A stretch of 64,000 bases of DNA. Source: Brevundimonas guildfordensis (GTDB lineage Bacteria; Pseudomonadota; Alphaproteobacteria; Caulobacterales; Caulobacteraceae). This document shows positions 1 to 8,587 of this stretch, piece by piece. How positions within the stretch are numbered: position 1 is the stretch's first letter; each line of letters starts with the position of its first letter. The translations under genes were made by a program, and so were the position numbers. Location of the stretch: the NCBI RefSeq assembly GCF_014836405.1, contig NZ_JACSQU010000002.1, positions 308,946 through 372,945 on the forward strand, written 5' to 3'. The notes below the pieces were generated by a model that worked only from the letters and a program-made list of their open reading frames with translations, had not been told where the DNA came from and did not search any database.

Positions 1-102
1 AGCGTGCCGAAACGCGCCTTCCGCCCCGTCTTGCGGCCGTCGCCTCGGCGATCGGCCCTTTTCGCCGTTTCCATTCCCTATCAAGGACACCCGCCTCTCA
101 GC

Positions 103-465
103 ATGCGCGACCTCAAGAACACCGGCTTCAACGACCGCCTGTCCGCCCAGAAAGACGCCAAACAAGCCCTCCTGGCCCGGTTCAAGCCGAAGCCGACGGT
201 TCAGGATCCCGAGTTCGAGAAACTCGCCGCCAAGCGCGCCGCCGAGAAGGAGGCCATTCGTCAGCAGCACGAGCTGGCCAAGGCTGAACTGCGCCGCGAG
301 AAGGCCGAGAAGGACGCCGCCCGCCTGGCCGCCGAGATGGCCGCCCAGGACGAGGTTGACGCCGCCAAGCGCGCCGCCCGTAAGGAGCGCAAGCAGCTGA
401 CCAAGGAAGAGCAGAAGGCCGCTCGCGACGCGCGCTACGCCGCCCGCAAGGCGCGCCAGCGTTAA
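103..465 (+). CDS. DUF6481 family protein
   Basis: A 120-residue, strongly charged protein with no signal peptide or membrane segment. After about 35 residues it is almost all Ala/Lys/Arg/Glu and should form one long helix or coiled coil, ending in a basic tail. The opening (MRDLKNTGFNDRLSAQKDAK) matches my memory of the DUF6481 family in Caulobacterales; the function is unknown. The frame stays open upstream to base 4, but that part is Arg/Pro-rich and unlike the family, so I use the ATG at 103. A perfect hairpin follows the stop. RNA or nucleic-acid binding is only a guess from the charge. Confidence 0.7.
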   Translation: MRDLKNTGFNDRLSAQKDAKQALLARFKPKPTVQDPEFEKLAAKRAAEKEAIRQQHELAKAELRREKAEKDAARLAAEMAAQDEVDAAKRAARKERKQLTKEEQKAARDARYAARKARQR

Positions 466-478
466 TCACGCCTATCCA

Positions 479-502
479 GCCCCTTCCTGATCAGGAAGGG
501 GC
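479..502. terminator. 24-nt perfect palindrome, probable terminator hairpin
   Basis: A perfect 24-base palindrome lies 14 nt after the DUF6481 stop. It has a GC-rich outer stem and GATC at its centre. No T-run follows, so this would be a non-canonical terminator or an mRNA 3' stabiliser. Confidence 0.5.
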
Positions 503-630
503 AATGCTCATGCCGCTCCGAAGTTGCGGGACGAAGATTCCTGCGACGTGGAGCCGCGCGCCTCTTGGAACGCGCGCCAGGCGACCTAACTGCAAGGCTG
601 ATCTTCCCCAGCAACGCAGCAGGAGCCGTC

Positions 631-1107
631 ATGAAAGCCATCGACACCGGTCTAAAGCCCAAGGAACGCGCCGATGTCGCGCGCGAGCTGTCGAAGGCTC
701 TGGCCGACAGCTACGCCCTGTATCTGAAGACGCACGGTTACCACTGGAACGTGCGCGGGCCCGAGTTCTTCAGCCTGCACAATCTGTTGGAACAGCAGTA
801 TCGCGAGATCTGGGCGGCGCTCGACGAGATCGCCGAACGCATCCGCGCGCTGGGCGAACTGGCCCCGCAAAGCGCCTCGGCCTTCGCCAACCTGACCTCG
901 ATCAAGGACGGCGATCCCGAGAAGGACTCGTCTGAGATGCTCAAGGAGCTGATCAAGGACCATGGCGTCGTGATCGCCACCGCCCGCGCGGCTCTGGACG
1001 CAGCTGACGAGGTCGGCGACGAAGCCTCGGTCGACCTGATGACCGTGCGTCTGGCCGCGCATGAAAAGGCGGCCTGGATGCTGCGCTCCAGCCTTGGCGA
1101 ACGCTAG
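631..1107 (+). CDS. dps: Dps family DNA-binding ferritin-like protein
   Basis: A 158-residue Dps/ferritin-like four-helix protein that oxidises ferrous iron with hydrogen peroxide, stores it in a dodecamer and protects DNA. The intersubunit ferroxidase ligands line up with the spacing of E. coli Dps: His38 in HWNV, His50, Glu54 in place of the usual Asp, Asp65 and Glu69. The typical GP-FF-LH-L-EQQY and DEIAERIRALG segments are present. The ATG at 631 follows a CAGGAG ribosome site. The longer open frame starting at 565 lacks family similarity. The gene appears to stand alone. Confidence 0.93.
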   Translation: MKAIDTGLKPKERADVARELSKALADSYALYLKTHGYHWNVRGPEFFSLHNLLEQQYREIWAALDEIAERIRALGELAPQSASAFANLTSIKDGDPEKDSSEMLKELIKDHGVVIATARAALDAADEVGDEASVDLMTVRLAAHEKAAWMLRSSLGER

Positions 1108-1232
1108 GCGAGGGGCGGGCCGCCGATTGCGTCTCACGCATCGGTAATCTCCGCGTCTGAAAAGCGCCGGATTAGTCGGTCATGCAGATCGCTGGTTTCC
1201 GGCGCCCTCAGGCGTCGCTATACGGACGTCGC

Positions 1233-2399
1233 ATGAACCTCGGCCGCCTCACGCCGCTGACGAAGACCGGACGCCGCGCCTTGGCTGCAGCGCCTGCCGC
1301 CATGGCTGTGACCCTGGCGGCGATGGGGGTGGCCATGTCGGCCAGCTCAACGCCCCGTCCTGACATTGACCGCACGGCCGAGGCCTTGGCGCGCGCCACC
1401 GGCGGCGATCTGGGCCCGAACGGTCTGGCGGCGGTGTTGGCGCGGATGGATGCCGGGCAGCTGGCCGTGGCGCGTCGCCACGACCCGGCCCTGGACCTGC
1501 CTGCGCTTTACGGTCTGACGCCCGGCTGGGAAAGCCTGACGCTCGGCGGCAAACCCAGCCTGGATCAGGGCGTGGCCGGCGTCGCCGCCCAGCAGTTGAA
1601 CGCCGCCATGCCCAACGCCTTCGGCGCGCTTCAGCCGGCGCGGCCCTTCGTGTTCCGTCCCGCTGATGAGGCGTCGCGCCAGCGCGCCCTGCGCTGCCTG
1701 ACCCAGGCCGTCTATTACGAGGCGGCGCTGGAGCCGGCCCAGGGGCAGGAAGGAGTGGCCCAGGTGGTGCTGAACCGGGTGCGCGACCCCAACTATCCTT
1801 CCAGCGTCTGCGGCGTGGTCTATCAGGGCGCTGAGCGGACTACGGGCTGCCAGTTCAGCTTCACCTGCGACGGATCCCTGGCGCGCGGACCGGTGCGCTG
1901 GGCCTGGGACCGGGCCGAGCGGGTCGCGGCCCGCGCCCTGAACGGTCATGTGGCCGAGCGCGTGGGTACGGCGACCCATTACCACGCCGACTACGTCCAC
2001 CCCTGGTGGTCGCCGAGCCTAGCCAAGATCACCCAGGTCGGGGCGCATATCTTCTATCGTTGGAAGGGCGCGGCGGGAGAGACGGCCGCCTTCGTCAATG
2101 CATACGCGGGCCGCGAGCCGACGATCGACGAGGCCCGCTTCGCCAAACCGCGCGTTCTGCTGGCCACAGCGGCCGACAGCGTTGAGGCGGCGCTGGACGG
2201 CGCCAGGTCGGGCGAACTGCGCACGGTCGAGATCGATGGTCAGACCCGCGTGGTCGGCATCGCCAGCCTCGGCGGCCGCCGTCAGGCCAGCAAGGACGAG
2301 ATCGCCGCCATAAATGAGCGGATGAAGGCGTTCGAGAGCGGCGCCGTTCAGCCCATATTAAGCGGGCAAGACACACACGCTCCCTCTCCCTCTCTTTAA
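1233..2399 (+). CDS. SleB-type cell wall hydrolase (Hydrolase_2 domain)
   Basis: A 388-residue exported protein with a hydrophobic N-terminal segment (about residues 15-37). The Hydrolase_2/SleB catalytic domain follows around residues 145-275: CLTQAVYYEA with the probable catalytic Glu, then NRV, CGVVYQG, CQFSFTCDG and the late ATHYHADYVHPWW block. The family cleaves peptidoglycan glycan strands as a lytic transglycosylase or amidase. The C-terminal 110 residues are not recognised. The start was set at ATG 1233, directly before the signal-like segment; an in-frame ATG at 1182 is possible. The last codons run through a CT-rich low-complexity stretch. Confidence 0.85.
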   Translation: MNLGRLTPLTKTGRRALAAAPAAMAVTLAAMGVAMSASSTPRPDIDRTAEALARATGGDLGPNGLAAVLARMDAGQLAVARRHDPALDLPALYGLTPGWESLTLGGKPSLDQGVAGVAAQQLNAAMPNAFGALQPARPFVFRPADEASRQRALRCLTQAVYYEAALEPAQGQEGVAQVVLNRVRDPNYPSSVCGVVYQGAERTTGCQFSFTCDGSLARGPVRWAWDRAERVAARALNGHVAERVGTATHYHADYVHPWWSPSLAKITQVGAHIFYRWKGAAGETAAFVNAYAGREPTIDEARFAKPRVLLATAADSVEAALDGARSGELRTVEIDGQTRVVGIASLGGRRQASKDEIAAINERMKAFESGAVQPILSGQDTHAPSPSL

Positions 2400-2487
2400 G
2401 GTTGCAGATCACGCGCCTCGGAGCCTCTGGCCGGGTATTTCAGGGCCACCACAAGTCCTGAAGTGACTTCTGACCTCGCCTGGCCCT

Positions 2488-3414
2488 CTATTGAATTTCC
2501 CGAGGAGGTTTGGCTCCGCTCTTCAGATCACCATATTCGACCGAGTTCGTAATCTCGATGGAAATGTCGTTCATGGTGGCTTTGCCGTCGATTAGGCGCT
2601 TGACCTTGTTTTCTACGCCGGCGGGGTCGCCAGCGCGTCTGAGATAGAGGCGGTAGAGGGTGTCAACCTGACGTTTCAGGTTCTCGACATCCACATCGCT
2701 GGTATACTCACTGATATAGCTGCAGTCGTTCATCACATGCAGACCACGACGCAGCATTTCACGACTGCGCACATTGTTCATGCCAGCATGCAGGCCGATC
2801 TGCTCAACCCCAGTGTCGCGTACTTTGGCTTCGAAGTCCGGGCTCCACCAGTCGCTTCTCATCCAGACTATTGACGGTTTGTGGATTTCACAGAACTCGA
2901 CCTTCTTCTCCGGAGGGCGTCCACCGATTCCCCAGAAAGTCATCAGCCAGTTCGGAAATCCAAGATTGCGGACACTTGCGACGGTAGCCTCATTATAGGC
3001 CTGAGGGATCACAAGATGGAGAAGGCCTCGGGCTTCCGCGAGATTGTAGATCTTAGTGTAGACATCTTTGTGTCTGTTTTTTATATCCAAAATCATGTAA
3101 ATATTGAGACGTTTTACAATATCCAGTAGGCGCTCCGCGGTCATGATCGTGTAACCAGCGGGGCTTTTCAATCGGACTTCATCGAAATTCACCTCGCCGA
3201 AGGTCCGGTTATCTTCGATTCCAAACTGTTTTTCCGACCCATCATGTGCCGTAATGATCGATCCGTCCGCCAAGCCGACTAAATCAATCTCGAAGTGTCG
3301 AAAGCCATCCAGGTAATTTTTGTAAATTGCTTCGATGGAGTTGGTGTAGAGCATGCCTTTCCAGAGTCCACAACAATGAGCGACTTGGGTGGGGGCGGGA
3401 AATATTGTGCTCAT
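2488..3414 (-). CDS. GDPD-like phosphodiesterase with C-terminal DUF4214-like domain
   Basis: A 308-residue protein. The N-terminal ~240 residues resemble the PI-PLC/glycerophosphodiester phosphodiesterase TIM barrel: His13 (AHCCG), a YTNS motif, metal-binding Glu42-x-Asp44 (FEIDL) and His57-Asp58 (AHDG). The usual Arg after the first catalytic His is Cys here, as in divergent members. Residues ~250-295 (YRLYLRRAGDPAG ... ITNSVEY) look like a DUF4214 repeat. The start at 3414 is favoured over 3459 because it gives a 4-nt ATGA overlap with the upstream gene. No signal peptide is seen. The probable substrate is a glycerophosphodiester or glycerol-phosphate polymer. Base composition is AT-richer than the flanks. 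Confidence 0.72.
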   Translation of the reverse strand: MSTIFPAPTQVAHCCGLWKGMLYTNSIEAIYKNYLDGFRHFEIDLVGLADGSIITAHDGSEKQFGIEDNRTFGEVNFDEVRLKSPAGYTIMTAERLLDIVKRLNIYMILDIKNRHKDVYTKIYNLAEARGLLHLVIPQAYNEATVASVRNLGFPNWLMTFWGIGGRPPEKKVEFCEIHKPSIVWMRSDWWSPDFEAKVRDTGVEQIGLHAGMNNVRSREMLRRGLHVMNDCSYISEYTSDVDVENLKRQVDTLYRLYLRRAGDPAGVENKVKRLIDGKATMNDISIEITNSVEYGDLKSGAKPPREIQ

Positions 3415-4736
3415 AAGCTCAAAACTCTCTTCATCCAGTCGTTGGGCACTACAGGCCAACTTGTCTGGTTTTGTTGCATGTATTCTATAGCCGAAGGGGA
3501 TTTCATTAGGCTAGCGAGGATGCGCGTGGCGAGGACAGGTGCTGGTGAGTCAGAAAACTCCACTGCCGCGAAGTGTTTTTCTAAGGCGTGTTTGTCGTAA
3601 CGACGCCCAAGGACGGCTTGATAGGCCGATCCCAGAAAGCGCATGAACGCTAATCGGTCCTGCCATCCGGATTCGCGGACTGCGTTTGCAGCCATCCTGT
3701 CATAGTTCTGGCAGACGAAGTCAAATATGGCGTTGGCGCAAAGTTCGCGGTTATCCTGCGCGATTGGCGGCAGCAACTCTAAATCCAGTCTGCTTGATGG
3801 TGGAGCCAGATCGGTATCAATATCGGCCGCCAGACTTTCGGACAGCTCCGTGGCAGTCATAATTTGGTCTAGGTCGAGTTTTCGCCTTGTGTGCGGAACT
3901 CGGCCAAAAGCCTCGTGGTCGCGATTGAAAAAGCCTTCTCCCAGATCGCAGCTGTTCGCGTAAAGACTGCGGTCAATAAAGATGTGGACTGGCATGCCCA
4001 AGGCGAGAGCCTCTAAGCTCATGGAGGAAAAGTCTCCATAGACACGATCAGTTGTAGCGAGCAAATCAGATGTCAGATTAGGTTCCGACAGGAGGCAGGA
4101 AGCGCGCTCGAATTTGACTTCATCTGAAAGTTTAAGCGAGGCCGGATGGAGCAGATAGACGATCCCTTCCTTGTCGGGAAGGGCTTCAAGGGCCTCCTTT
4201 TTCACGCCCCAAGAGAAGATCACCAACTTTCGTTGGCCAGGGTGGGAGTGACGCCAGTGATAGGGTAGGGAGTTATTGTACTGTGAAGACTTGGCGCGCA
4301 GATCGCGGAGGTGTTCTAGTCGCGGATATCCGCCTAAAAGGAAGCGATCCTTGTTTTCGGGGTACAGCCGTTTCAGCCGATCAAGCCAAATCTTGGTGGG
4401 TGCCATATATGCATCGTGCTTCTGAAAATGCGCGCCATACGTATACATCTTGAAAGGAGCTATACCGTGCTCGATCCCAATCGACATATAGCTGGACCGA
4501 TTACGAAAGAGCGCTATATGATCTAAAATACTGACTGACGAAGAAACTGTAACCGGAAACTTGTCTTGAGCAAGCCGTCCTACAAGGCCAAATTCTGGCT
4601 CTTGAATTTCGCTTACTAAGTCCTTTATAAGAAAAACCCCCCTAAACCTGGACTTTAGGGCTTCATGTAAGGGTGATAAACAGTATGTATCTTTCTCTTC
4701 TAGACCCAATAAGTAAATGTTATGTTCTTTAATCAT
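3411..4736 (-). CDS. TagB/TagF-like CDP-glycerol glycerophosphotransferase with C-terminal DUF4214-like domain
   Basis: A 441-residue cytoplasmic enzyme. The GT-B-like core carries hallmarks of the poly(glycerophosphate) glycerophosphotransferase family: SIGIEHGIAPFK with His90, LLHPASLK with His197, and ATTDRVYGDFSSMSLEALALGMPV at ~227-250. The family moves glycerol-phosphate or another polyol phosphate from a CDP donor onto a surface glycan or growing polymer. Residues ~364-420 (YQAVLGRRYDKHAL ... SLMKSPSAIEY) resemble DUF4214, shared with the downstream phosphodiesterase-like gene, with which it overlaps by ATGA. The AT-richer composition suggests horizontal acquisition. The donor and acceptor cannot be read from the sequence. 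Confidence 0.72.
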   Translation of the reverse strand: MIKEHNIYLLGLEEKDTYCLSPLHEALKSRFRGVFLIKDLVSEIQEPEFGLVGRLAQDKFPVTVSSSVSILDHIALFRNRSSYMSIGIEHGIAPFKMYTYGAHFQKHDAYMAPTKIWLDRLKRLYPENKDRFLLGGYPRLEHLRDLRAKSSQYNNSLPYHWRHSHPGQRKLVIFSWGVKKEALEALPDKEGIVYLLHPASLKLSDEVKFERASCLLSEPNLTSDLLATTDRVYGDFSSMSLEALALGMPVHIFIDRSLYANSCDLGEGFFNRDHEAFGRVPHTRRKLDLDQIMTATELSESLAADIDTDLAPPSSRLDLELLPPIAQDNRELCANAIFDFVCQNYDRMAANAVRESGWQDRLAFMRFLGSAYQAVLGRRYDKHALEKHFAAVEFSDSPAPVLATRILASLMKSPSAIEYMQQNQTSWPVVPNDWMKRVLSL

Positions 4737-5071
4737 GGGGTGCCTGCGTATCTTTGTATAAAGGAAAGATTCGGTCTGTCGGATAGGTTGAATAGACTAC
4801 TTTCTTCCCCTTTTTATTCGAAAAACTTTCATTGAGGCTAAGTAAACTGTTTCCAAGTTGGCGCAAGGTATGTGTCCTTCAGGAAGATGTGCCCACTTAT
4901 GAATGCAGAAGCTGATATCCAGATTATTAGTGGTATCGATGTTTCTCAAATGGCCATATCAAAATATGGATCAGGGCTCCGCTGCATCAATTTCGCGCTG
5001 GAATCGATCGAGCCGCAAGCCGTTTTGAGAGGGATAGGTTGGAGGGCACCGCTCTGAAGCGACGGGCCTAT
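4737..5071. other. Intergenic AT-rich stretch, no convincing gene
   Basis: 335 bases between the stop of trxB and the start of the glycerophosphotransferase-like gene, both on the minus strand. It must hold the promoter of the surface-polymer pair and is clearly AT-rich from ~4740 to 4990. A 61-codon frame on the plus strand (4872-5057) has no recognisable protein character. I see no strong hairpin or repeat. Confidence 0.5.
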
Positions 5072-6079
5072 TCACCAGGCGCCGATCTTCTCGGCTTCCT
5101 TGTGGCTGATAGGATTGTGGGCGGCCTTGTGGTCTTCCTCGGCCAGGAAGCGGGCGGCCTCGAGCGCGGCCATACAGCCCATGCCCGCCGCCGTCACCGC
5201 CTGACGGTAGACGTCGTCGGTGACGTCGCCGGCGGCCCAGACGCCCTCGATGGCGGTCGCCGCCGTGCCCGGCTTGACCACTAGATAGCCGCCAGCCTTG
5301 GTTTCGAGCTGACCGTTAAACAGTTCGGACGAGGGGGCGTGGCCGATGGCGATGAAGACGCCGTCGGCGGGGATCTCGCTCAGATCGCCGGTCTTGACGT
5401 TCTTGAGGCGCACGCCCGTGACGTTGCGCGCCACGCCATCGACGACGCCGACGATCTCTTCGACAGCCGAGTCCCAGACGACCTTGATCTTGGGGTGGGC
5501 GAACAGGCGGTCCTGCAGGATCTTCTCGGCGCGGAACTCGTCGCGGCGGTGCACGACGGTCACGGTCTCGGCGAAGTTGGTGAGGAACAGAGCCTCTTCC
5601 ACGGCGGTGTTCCCGCCGCCGACGACCACCACCTGCTTGCCCCGATAGAAGAAGCCATCGCAGGTGGCGCAGGCCGAGACGCCGAAGCCTTGGTATTTCT
5701 GCTCGCTGTCCAGCCCCAGCCACTTGGCCTGGGCGCCGGTGGAGATGATGACCGTCTCGGCCAGGACTTCCGCGCCCGAGTCCAGAGTCAGGCGGAAGGG
5801 CCGCTGGGACAGGTCAGCCTGGGTCACGATGTCATGCAGCACTTCCGTGCCGACATGCTCGGCCTGGGCCTGCATCTGCTGCATCAGCCACGGGCCCTGG
5901 ATGGTCTCGGCGAAGCCGGGATAGTTCTCGACGTCCGTGGTGATGGTCAGCTGGCCGCCAGGCTGAAGCCCGGCGATCATCACCGGGTTCAGCGAGGCGC
6001 GGGCGGCGTAGATGGCGGCGGTCCAGCCGGCGGGGCCGGAACCGATGATGGCGACACGGACGGTACGAGCTTGGGTCAT
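5072..6079 (-). CDS. trxB: Thioredoxin reductase (NADPH)
   Basis: A 335-residue low-molecular-weight flavoprotein disulfide reductase that transfers electrons from NADPH via FAD to thioredoxin. It shows the N-terminal FAD Rossmann motif GSGPAG (13-18), the redox-active CATC (137-140), the NADPH-binding GGGNTA (154-159) and the C-terminal FAD motif in VWAAGDVTD. Length fits the family. It is last in a minus-strand series (greA, ELM1-like, hypothetical, trxB) with a 76-nt gap to the preceding gene. Confidence 0.97.
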   Translation of the reverse strand: MTQARTVRVAIIGSGPAGWTAAIYAARASLNPVMIAGLQPGGQLTITTDVENYPGFAETIQGPWLMQQMQAQAEHVGTEVLHDIVTQADLSQRPFRLTLDSGAEVLAETVIISTGAQAKWLGLDSEQKYQGFGVSACATCDGFFYRGKQVVVVGGGNTAVEEALFLTNFAETVTVVHRRDEFRAEKILQDRLFAHPKIKVVWDSAVEEIVGVVDGVARNVTGVRLKNVKTGDLSEIPADGVFIAIGHAPSSELFNGQLETKAGGYLVVKPGTAATAIEGVWAAGDVTDDVYRQAVTAAGMGCMAALEAARFLAEEDHKAAHNPISHKEAEKIGAW

Positions 6080-6155
6080 GGCGCCTATTTAGGCGCTGAT
6101 TCCCGGAAGCGCGATGGCGGTGCGACATTTCACGGGCCTGTTCCGCCGATTGGCG

Positions 6156-6605
6156 TCAGGCGAGCGCCTGCTGGCCTTCCGATGTGCGGGCGGCGCGCAG
6201 CTTTTCCAGGGTGTCGGCGACCTCAGAGAGAAAAGCCTGACGTCGAGCTGCGGCCTCGGCGGGGTCGGCGCCGTTGCGCATGACGCGGCCATTGAACACG
6301 GAGGCTTCTTCGCGGATGCGGGCGACCAGGGCGGTCAGGTGCCCCTTGCCCTTGCGCTGGTCCATGACCTGGGCGTGGGTGTCGGCGTCCCGCAGCCGCC
6401 GAGCCAGAGCATCATCGACATCCTGTCCCATCTCGGCGCGGCCAGCCATCTGGCTGAAGTCGTGGGCGTAGAGGCGGATGAAGTTTTCAACGATCAATTC
6501 GGAGCGTCCTTTCGGTGAAAAAAGAGCGTCAAAGTTCAAGGCGCAGCCGTCCGCCCAGCGTTTCCGCCGTCGGATTGGGGTCGTGTTTTGCCTTGATGTC
6601 TCCAT
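6156..6605 (-). CDS. Hypothetical protein
   Basis: A 149-residue soluble protein with no signal peptide or membrane helix. It starts METSRQNTTP, has a basic patch (RRRKRW), then a mostly helical body ending in an Ala/Leu/Arg-rich helix. I do not recognise a family. A GTG at 6632 would add nine basic residues; neither start has a convincing ribosome site. It lies between the ELM1-like gene and trxB on the same strand and may be co-transcribed with them. Confidence 0.65.
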   Translation of the reverse strand: METSRQNTTPIRRRKRWADGCALNFDALFSPKGRSELIVENFIRLYAHDFSQMAGRAEMGQDVDDALARRLRDADTHAQVMDQRKGKGHLTALVARIREEASVFNGRVMRNGADPAEAAARRQAFLSEVADTLEKLRAARTSEGQQALA

Positions 6606-6654
6606 ATGGGGACGGCGAGGCCGTTTCGCCACCGTCGCCGGCAGGCTCCGGAGA

Positions 6655-7635
6655 TCAGCGAAGCTTCAGGGCCGCAAGGATGGCGCGGGCGGCGCGGTCG
6701 GTCTCATCCAGCGGCGCATAGGTCCACGGCGTCAGCGCGCCGTCGAACGGGCGGGCCGCGCCGCGCGCCTGGAGGTCGGCGTGCAGGCGGGTGAACTTGC
6801 CCGGCGCCTTCTTCGCGACCATGGGGAGGATGTGGACCGGCTTGCCGGTCGAGGCGGCCTCGGTGGCCATGTTGGCGCTGTCCTCGGTGACGAGGATGTG
6901 GTCGGCGGCGTCCAGCATGGCGAACAGGGGATTGTCGCCCGTCCCGTCCCAGATCCAGCCGGGCAGACGCGACAGGCGCTCGGCCATCGCCGCCTTCGCC
7001 GCCGCGGGCGTCCGACGCGAATAGGTCAGCAGCAGGGAGCCGTTTGCAGCCTCTACGGCCTGGGCGATGCGCTCGGCCAGGTCGGCGGCGTGGGCGGGCG
7101 GCAGGTCGAAGGCGGCTGACGCGCCGCCTACCATCACCGCCACGCGCGGGTGTGGCAGGGGGGCGATGCGGGATGCGAAGGCTGGCGCGGCCCCACTCAG
7201 ACGCTGCGGCGTGATGCGATGCGGACTGCCGGAGATCGACAGGACGTTGGCGCCGGCGAGCCCGTCGTGGGCGGGGGCGACGATCAGATCGTAGCGGTCA
7301 TTACGCCAGCGCGGGTCCTGGGTCTGGACGACGAAGGTGCGGCCGCCGCTCCAGTCGCGCACGCGCGCTGACAGCGGCAGGCTGGCGCGGCCGGTGGCGA
7401 TCCACAGGTCAGGCCACTCAGCGACGCTGCGCGGATCGAACGAGCCCGGGGCCAGCATGGCGAGGGTCTTCCAGGCCGAGGGGAGCCGGTCGAAGGCGGG
7501 GCGCCAGCGGACCTGCTTGATCTCGATCTGGGCGGGGGTCAGGCGGGCCACCGCCTCGGCCAGGCCTAACGCCTGGTTCTGGATGCCGGTGCGGCCGTCG
7601 GAGACGACCCAGATGGCAAGAGGGCGCGCAGCCAT
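6655..7635 (-). CDS. Mitochondrial fission ELM1 family protein (DUF1022)
   Basis: About 326 residues with the GT-B-like fold of the ELM1/DUF1022 family: LAIWVVSDGRTGIQNQALGL at the N-terminus, TFVVQTQDPRWRNDRYDLIVAPAHD in the middle, and DAADHILVTEDSANMATEAASTGKPVHILP late. Plant ELM1 acts in mitochondrial fission by recruiting dynamin-type protein. The bacterial members are uncharacterised and look like glycosyltransferases. The start was chosen at ATG 7635, where family similarity begins. A GTG at 7683 would overlap the greA stop and add 16 residues. It follows greA closely. Confidence 0.82.
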   Translation of the reverse strand: MAARPLAIWVVSDGRTGIQNQALGLAEAVARLTPAQIEIKQVRWRPAFDRLPSAWKTLAMLAPGSFDPRSVAEWPDLWIATGRASLPLSARVRDWSGGRTFVVQTQDPRWRNDRYDLIVAPAHDGLAGANVLSISGSPHRITPQRLSGAAPAFASRIAPLPHPRVAVMVGGASAAFDLPPAHAADLAERIAQAVEAANGSLLLTYSRRTPAAAKAAMAERLSRLPGWIWDGTGDNPLFAMLDAADHILVTEDSANMATEAASTGKPVHILPMVAKKAPGKFTRLHADLQARGAARPFDGALTPWTYAPLDETDRAARAILAALKLR

Positions 7636-7673
7636 GCCGCGCGCCCTGCCTTCAGCCTCGATGTCGGCGGAGG

Positions 7674-8147
7674 TTACTTCCACTCGACCTTGAGAATCTC
7701 ATAGGCCTTCACGCCGCCGGGCGTGTTGACCTCGACCACGTCTCCGACCTCTTTCGAGATCAGGGCGCGGGCGATCGGCGAGGCGATGGAGATCTTGCCC
7801 AGCTTCACGTCGGCCTCGTGCTCGCCGACGATCTGATAGACGCCTTCTTCCTCGGTGTCCTCGTCCACGAAGGTGACGGTGGCGCCGAATTTGACCTGGT
7901 CGCCGGACAGTTTGGACACGTCGATCACCTGGGCGCGGGACAGCTTGTCCTCGATCTCGGCGATCGAGCCCTCGATCCAGCCCTGACGCTCCTTGGCGGC
8001 GTGATACTCGGCGTTTTCAGACAGATCGCCATGCTCGCGGGCTTCCGCGATGGCGGCGATCACACTGGGTCGCTCCACCGACTTCAATTGCTTGAGTTGG
8101 TCGTCGAGGGCGCGGTAACCCTCGGCCGTCATCGGCACTTTTTCCAT
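7674..8147 (-). CDS. greA: Transcription elongation factor GreA
   Basis: A 157-residue GreA. It rescues backtracked RNA polymerase by inserting its N-terminal coiled coil into the secondary channel and stimulating transcript cleavage. The coiled-coil tip shows [21 protein letters not shown] with the two acidic tip residues (Asp and Glu of GDLSEN). The C-terminal FKBP-like domain contains [22 protein letters not shown]. Length is exactly typical. It heads the minus-strand run toward trxB. Confidence 0.97.
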   Translation of the reverse strand: MEKVPMTAEGYRALDDQLKQLKSVERPSVIAAIAEAREHGDLSENAEYHAAKERQGWIEGSIAEIEDKLSRAQVIDVSKLSGDQVKFGATVTFVDEDTEEEGVYQIVGEHEADVKLGKISIASPIARALISKEVGDVVEVNTPGGVKAYEILKVEWK

Positions 8148-8285
8148 TGTGTCGTGAGTTTCTTGCTACGCCCGAAGACAGATGAGAGACGGTTCGGTGC
8201 ACCTCGGCCACGAGGGCGTCACGTGACCGGCCAAAGAAGGTAGGGCGCCCGGCGTCTAAACTCAAGATGGCAGCGCAATTCGCCA

Positions 8286-8309
8286 GCCGTTGTTCGTTAC
8301 AACAACGGC
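8286..8309. terminator. 9-bp inverted repeat, probable 3' hairpin
   Basis: A perfect 9-bp inverted repeat (GCCGTTGTT / AACAACGGC) with a 6-nt loop sits 13 nt past the stop of the small membrane protein on the minus strand. No T-run follows, so a terminator role is only likely; it could also be an operator upstream of greA. Confidence 0.4.
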
Positions 8310-8322
8310 GCTGCCGCAGCCG

Positions 8323-8544
8323 TCAGTCGCCGGCGGGGCGCGGGGGCGCTGGGGGGCGGCGCTGTGTCAAACGGTCTCTGCCGAAGGCGCGGCGCAGGGC
8401 CGAAAAGGCGATAAAGCCCAGCGCCGCCAGCGCCAACAACATGAAGGCGCCGGACACGACCGCTACGCCGGCGGCGATGAAGGCGATGACGAAACAAACA
8501 GCCGAAAACAGGGCGGCGATGACTTGGACGACGGAGAGGCGCAT
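8323..8544 (-). CDS. Small two-helix membrane protein, hypothetical
   Basis: A 73-residue protein with two adjacent hydrophobic segments (about residues 5-25 and 29-48), followed by a basic, Pro/Arg-rich cytoplasmic tail. No family recognised. The ATG at 8544 is the first before the hydrophobic run; the upstream part of the frame is low-complexity Arg/Ala. A second small gene ends 43 nt upstream on the same strand. Confidence 0.55.
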   Translation of the reverse strand: MRLSVVQVIAALFSAVCFVIAFIAAGVAVVSGAFMLLALAALGFIAFSALRRAFGRDRLTQRRPPAPPRPAGD

Positions 8545-8587
8545 GGAGCTGTTAACGCCTTTCCGACCGCTGAGTTGCCGCTGACGC

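Noticed and set aside
2371..2397. CA/CT-rich simple sequence at the end of the sleB-like gene as a phase-variable tract
   Set aside because: The units are short and imperfect, and the frame ends normally just after.
4872..5057. 61-codon plus-strand frame upstream of the surface-polymer locus
   Set aside because: No ribosome site, no recognisable composition; kept only as intergenic content.
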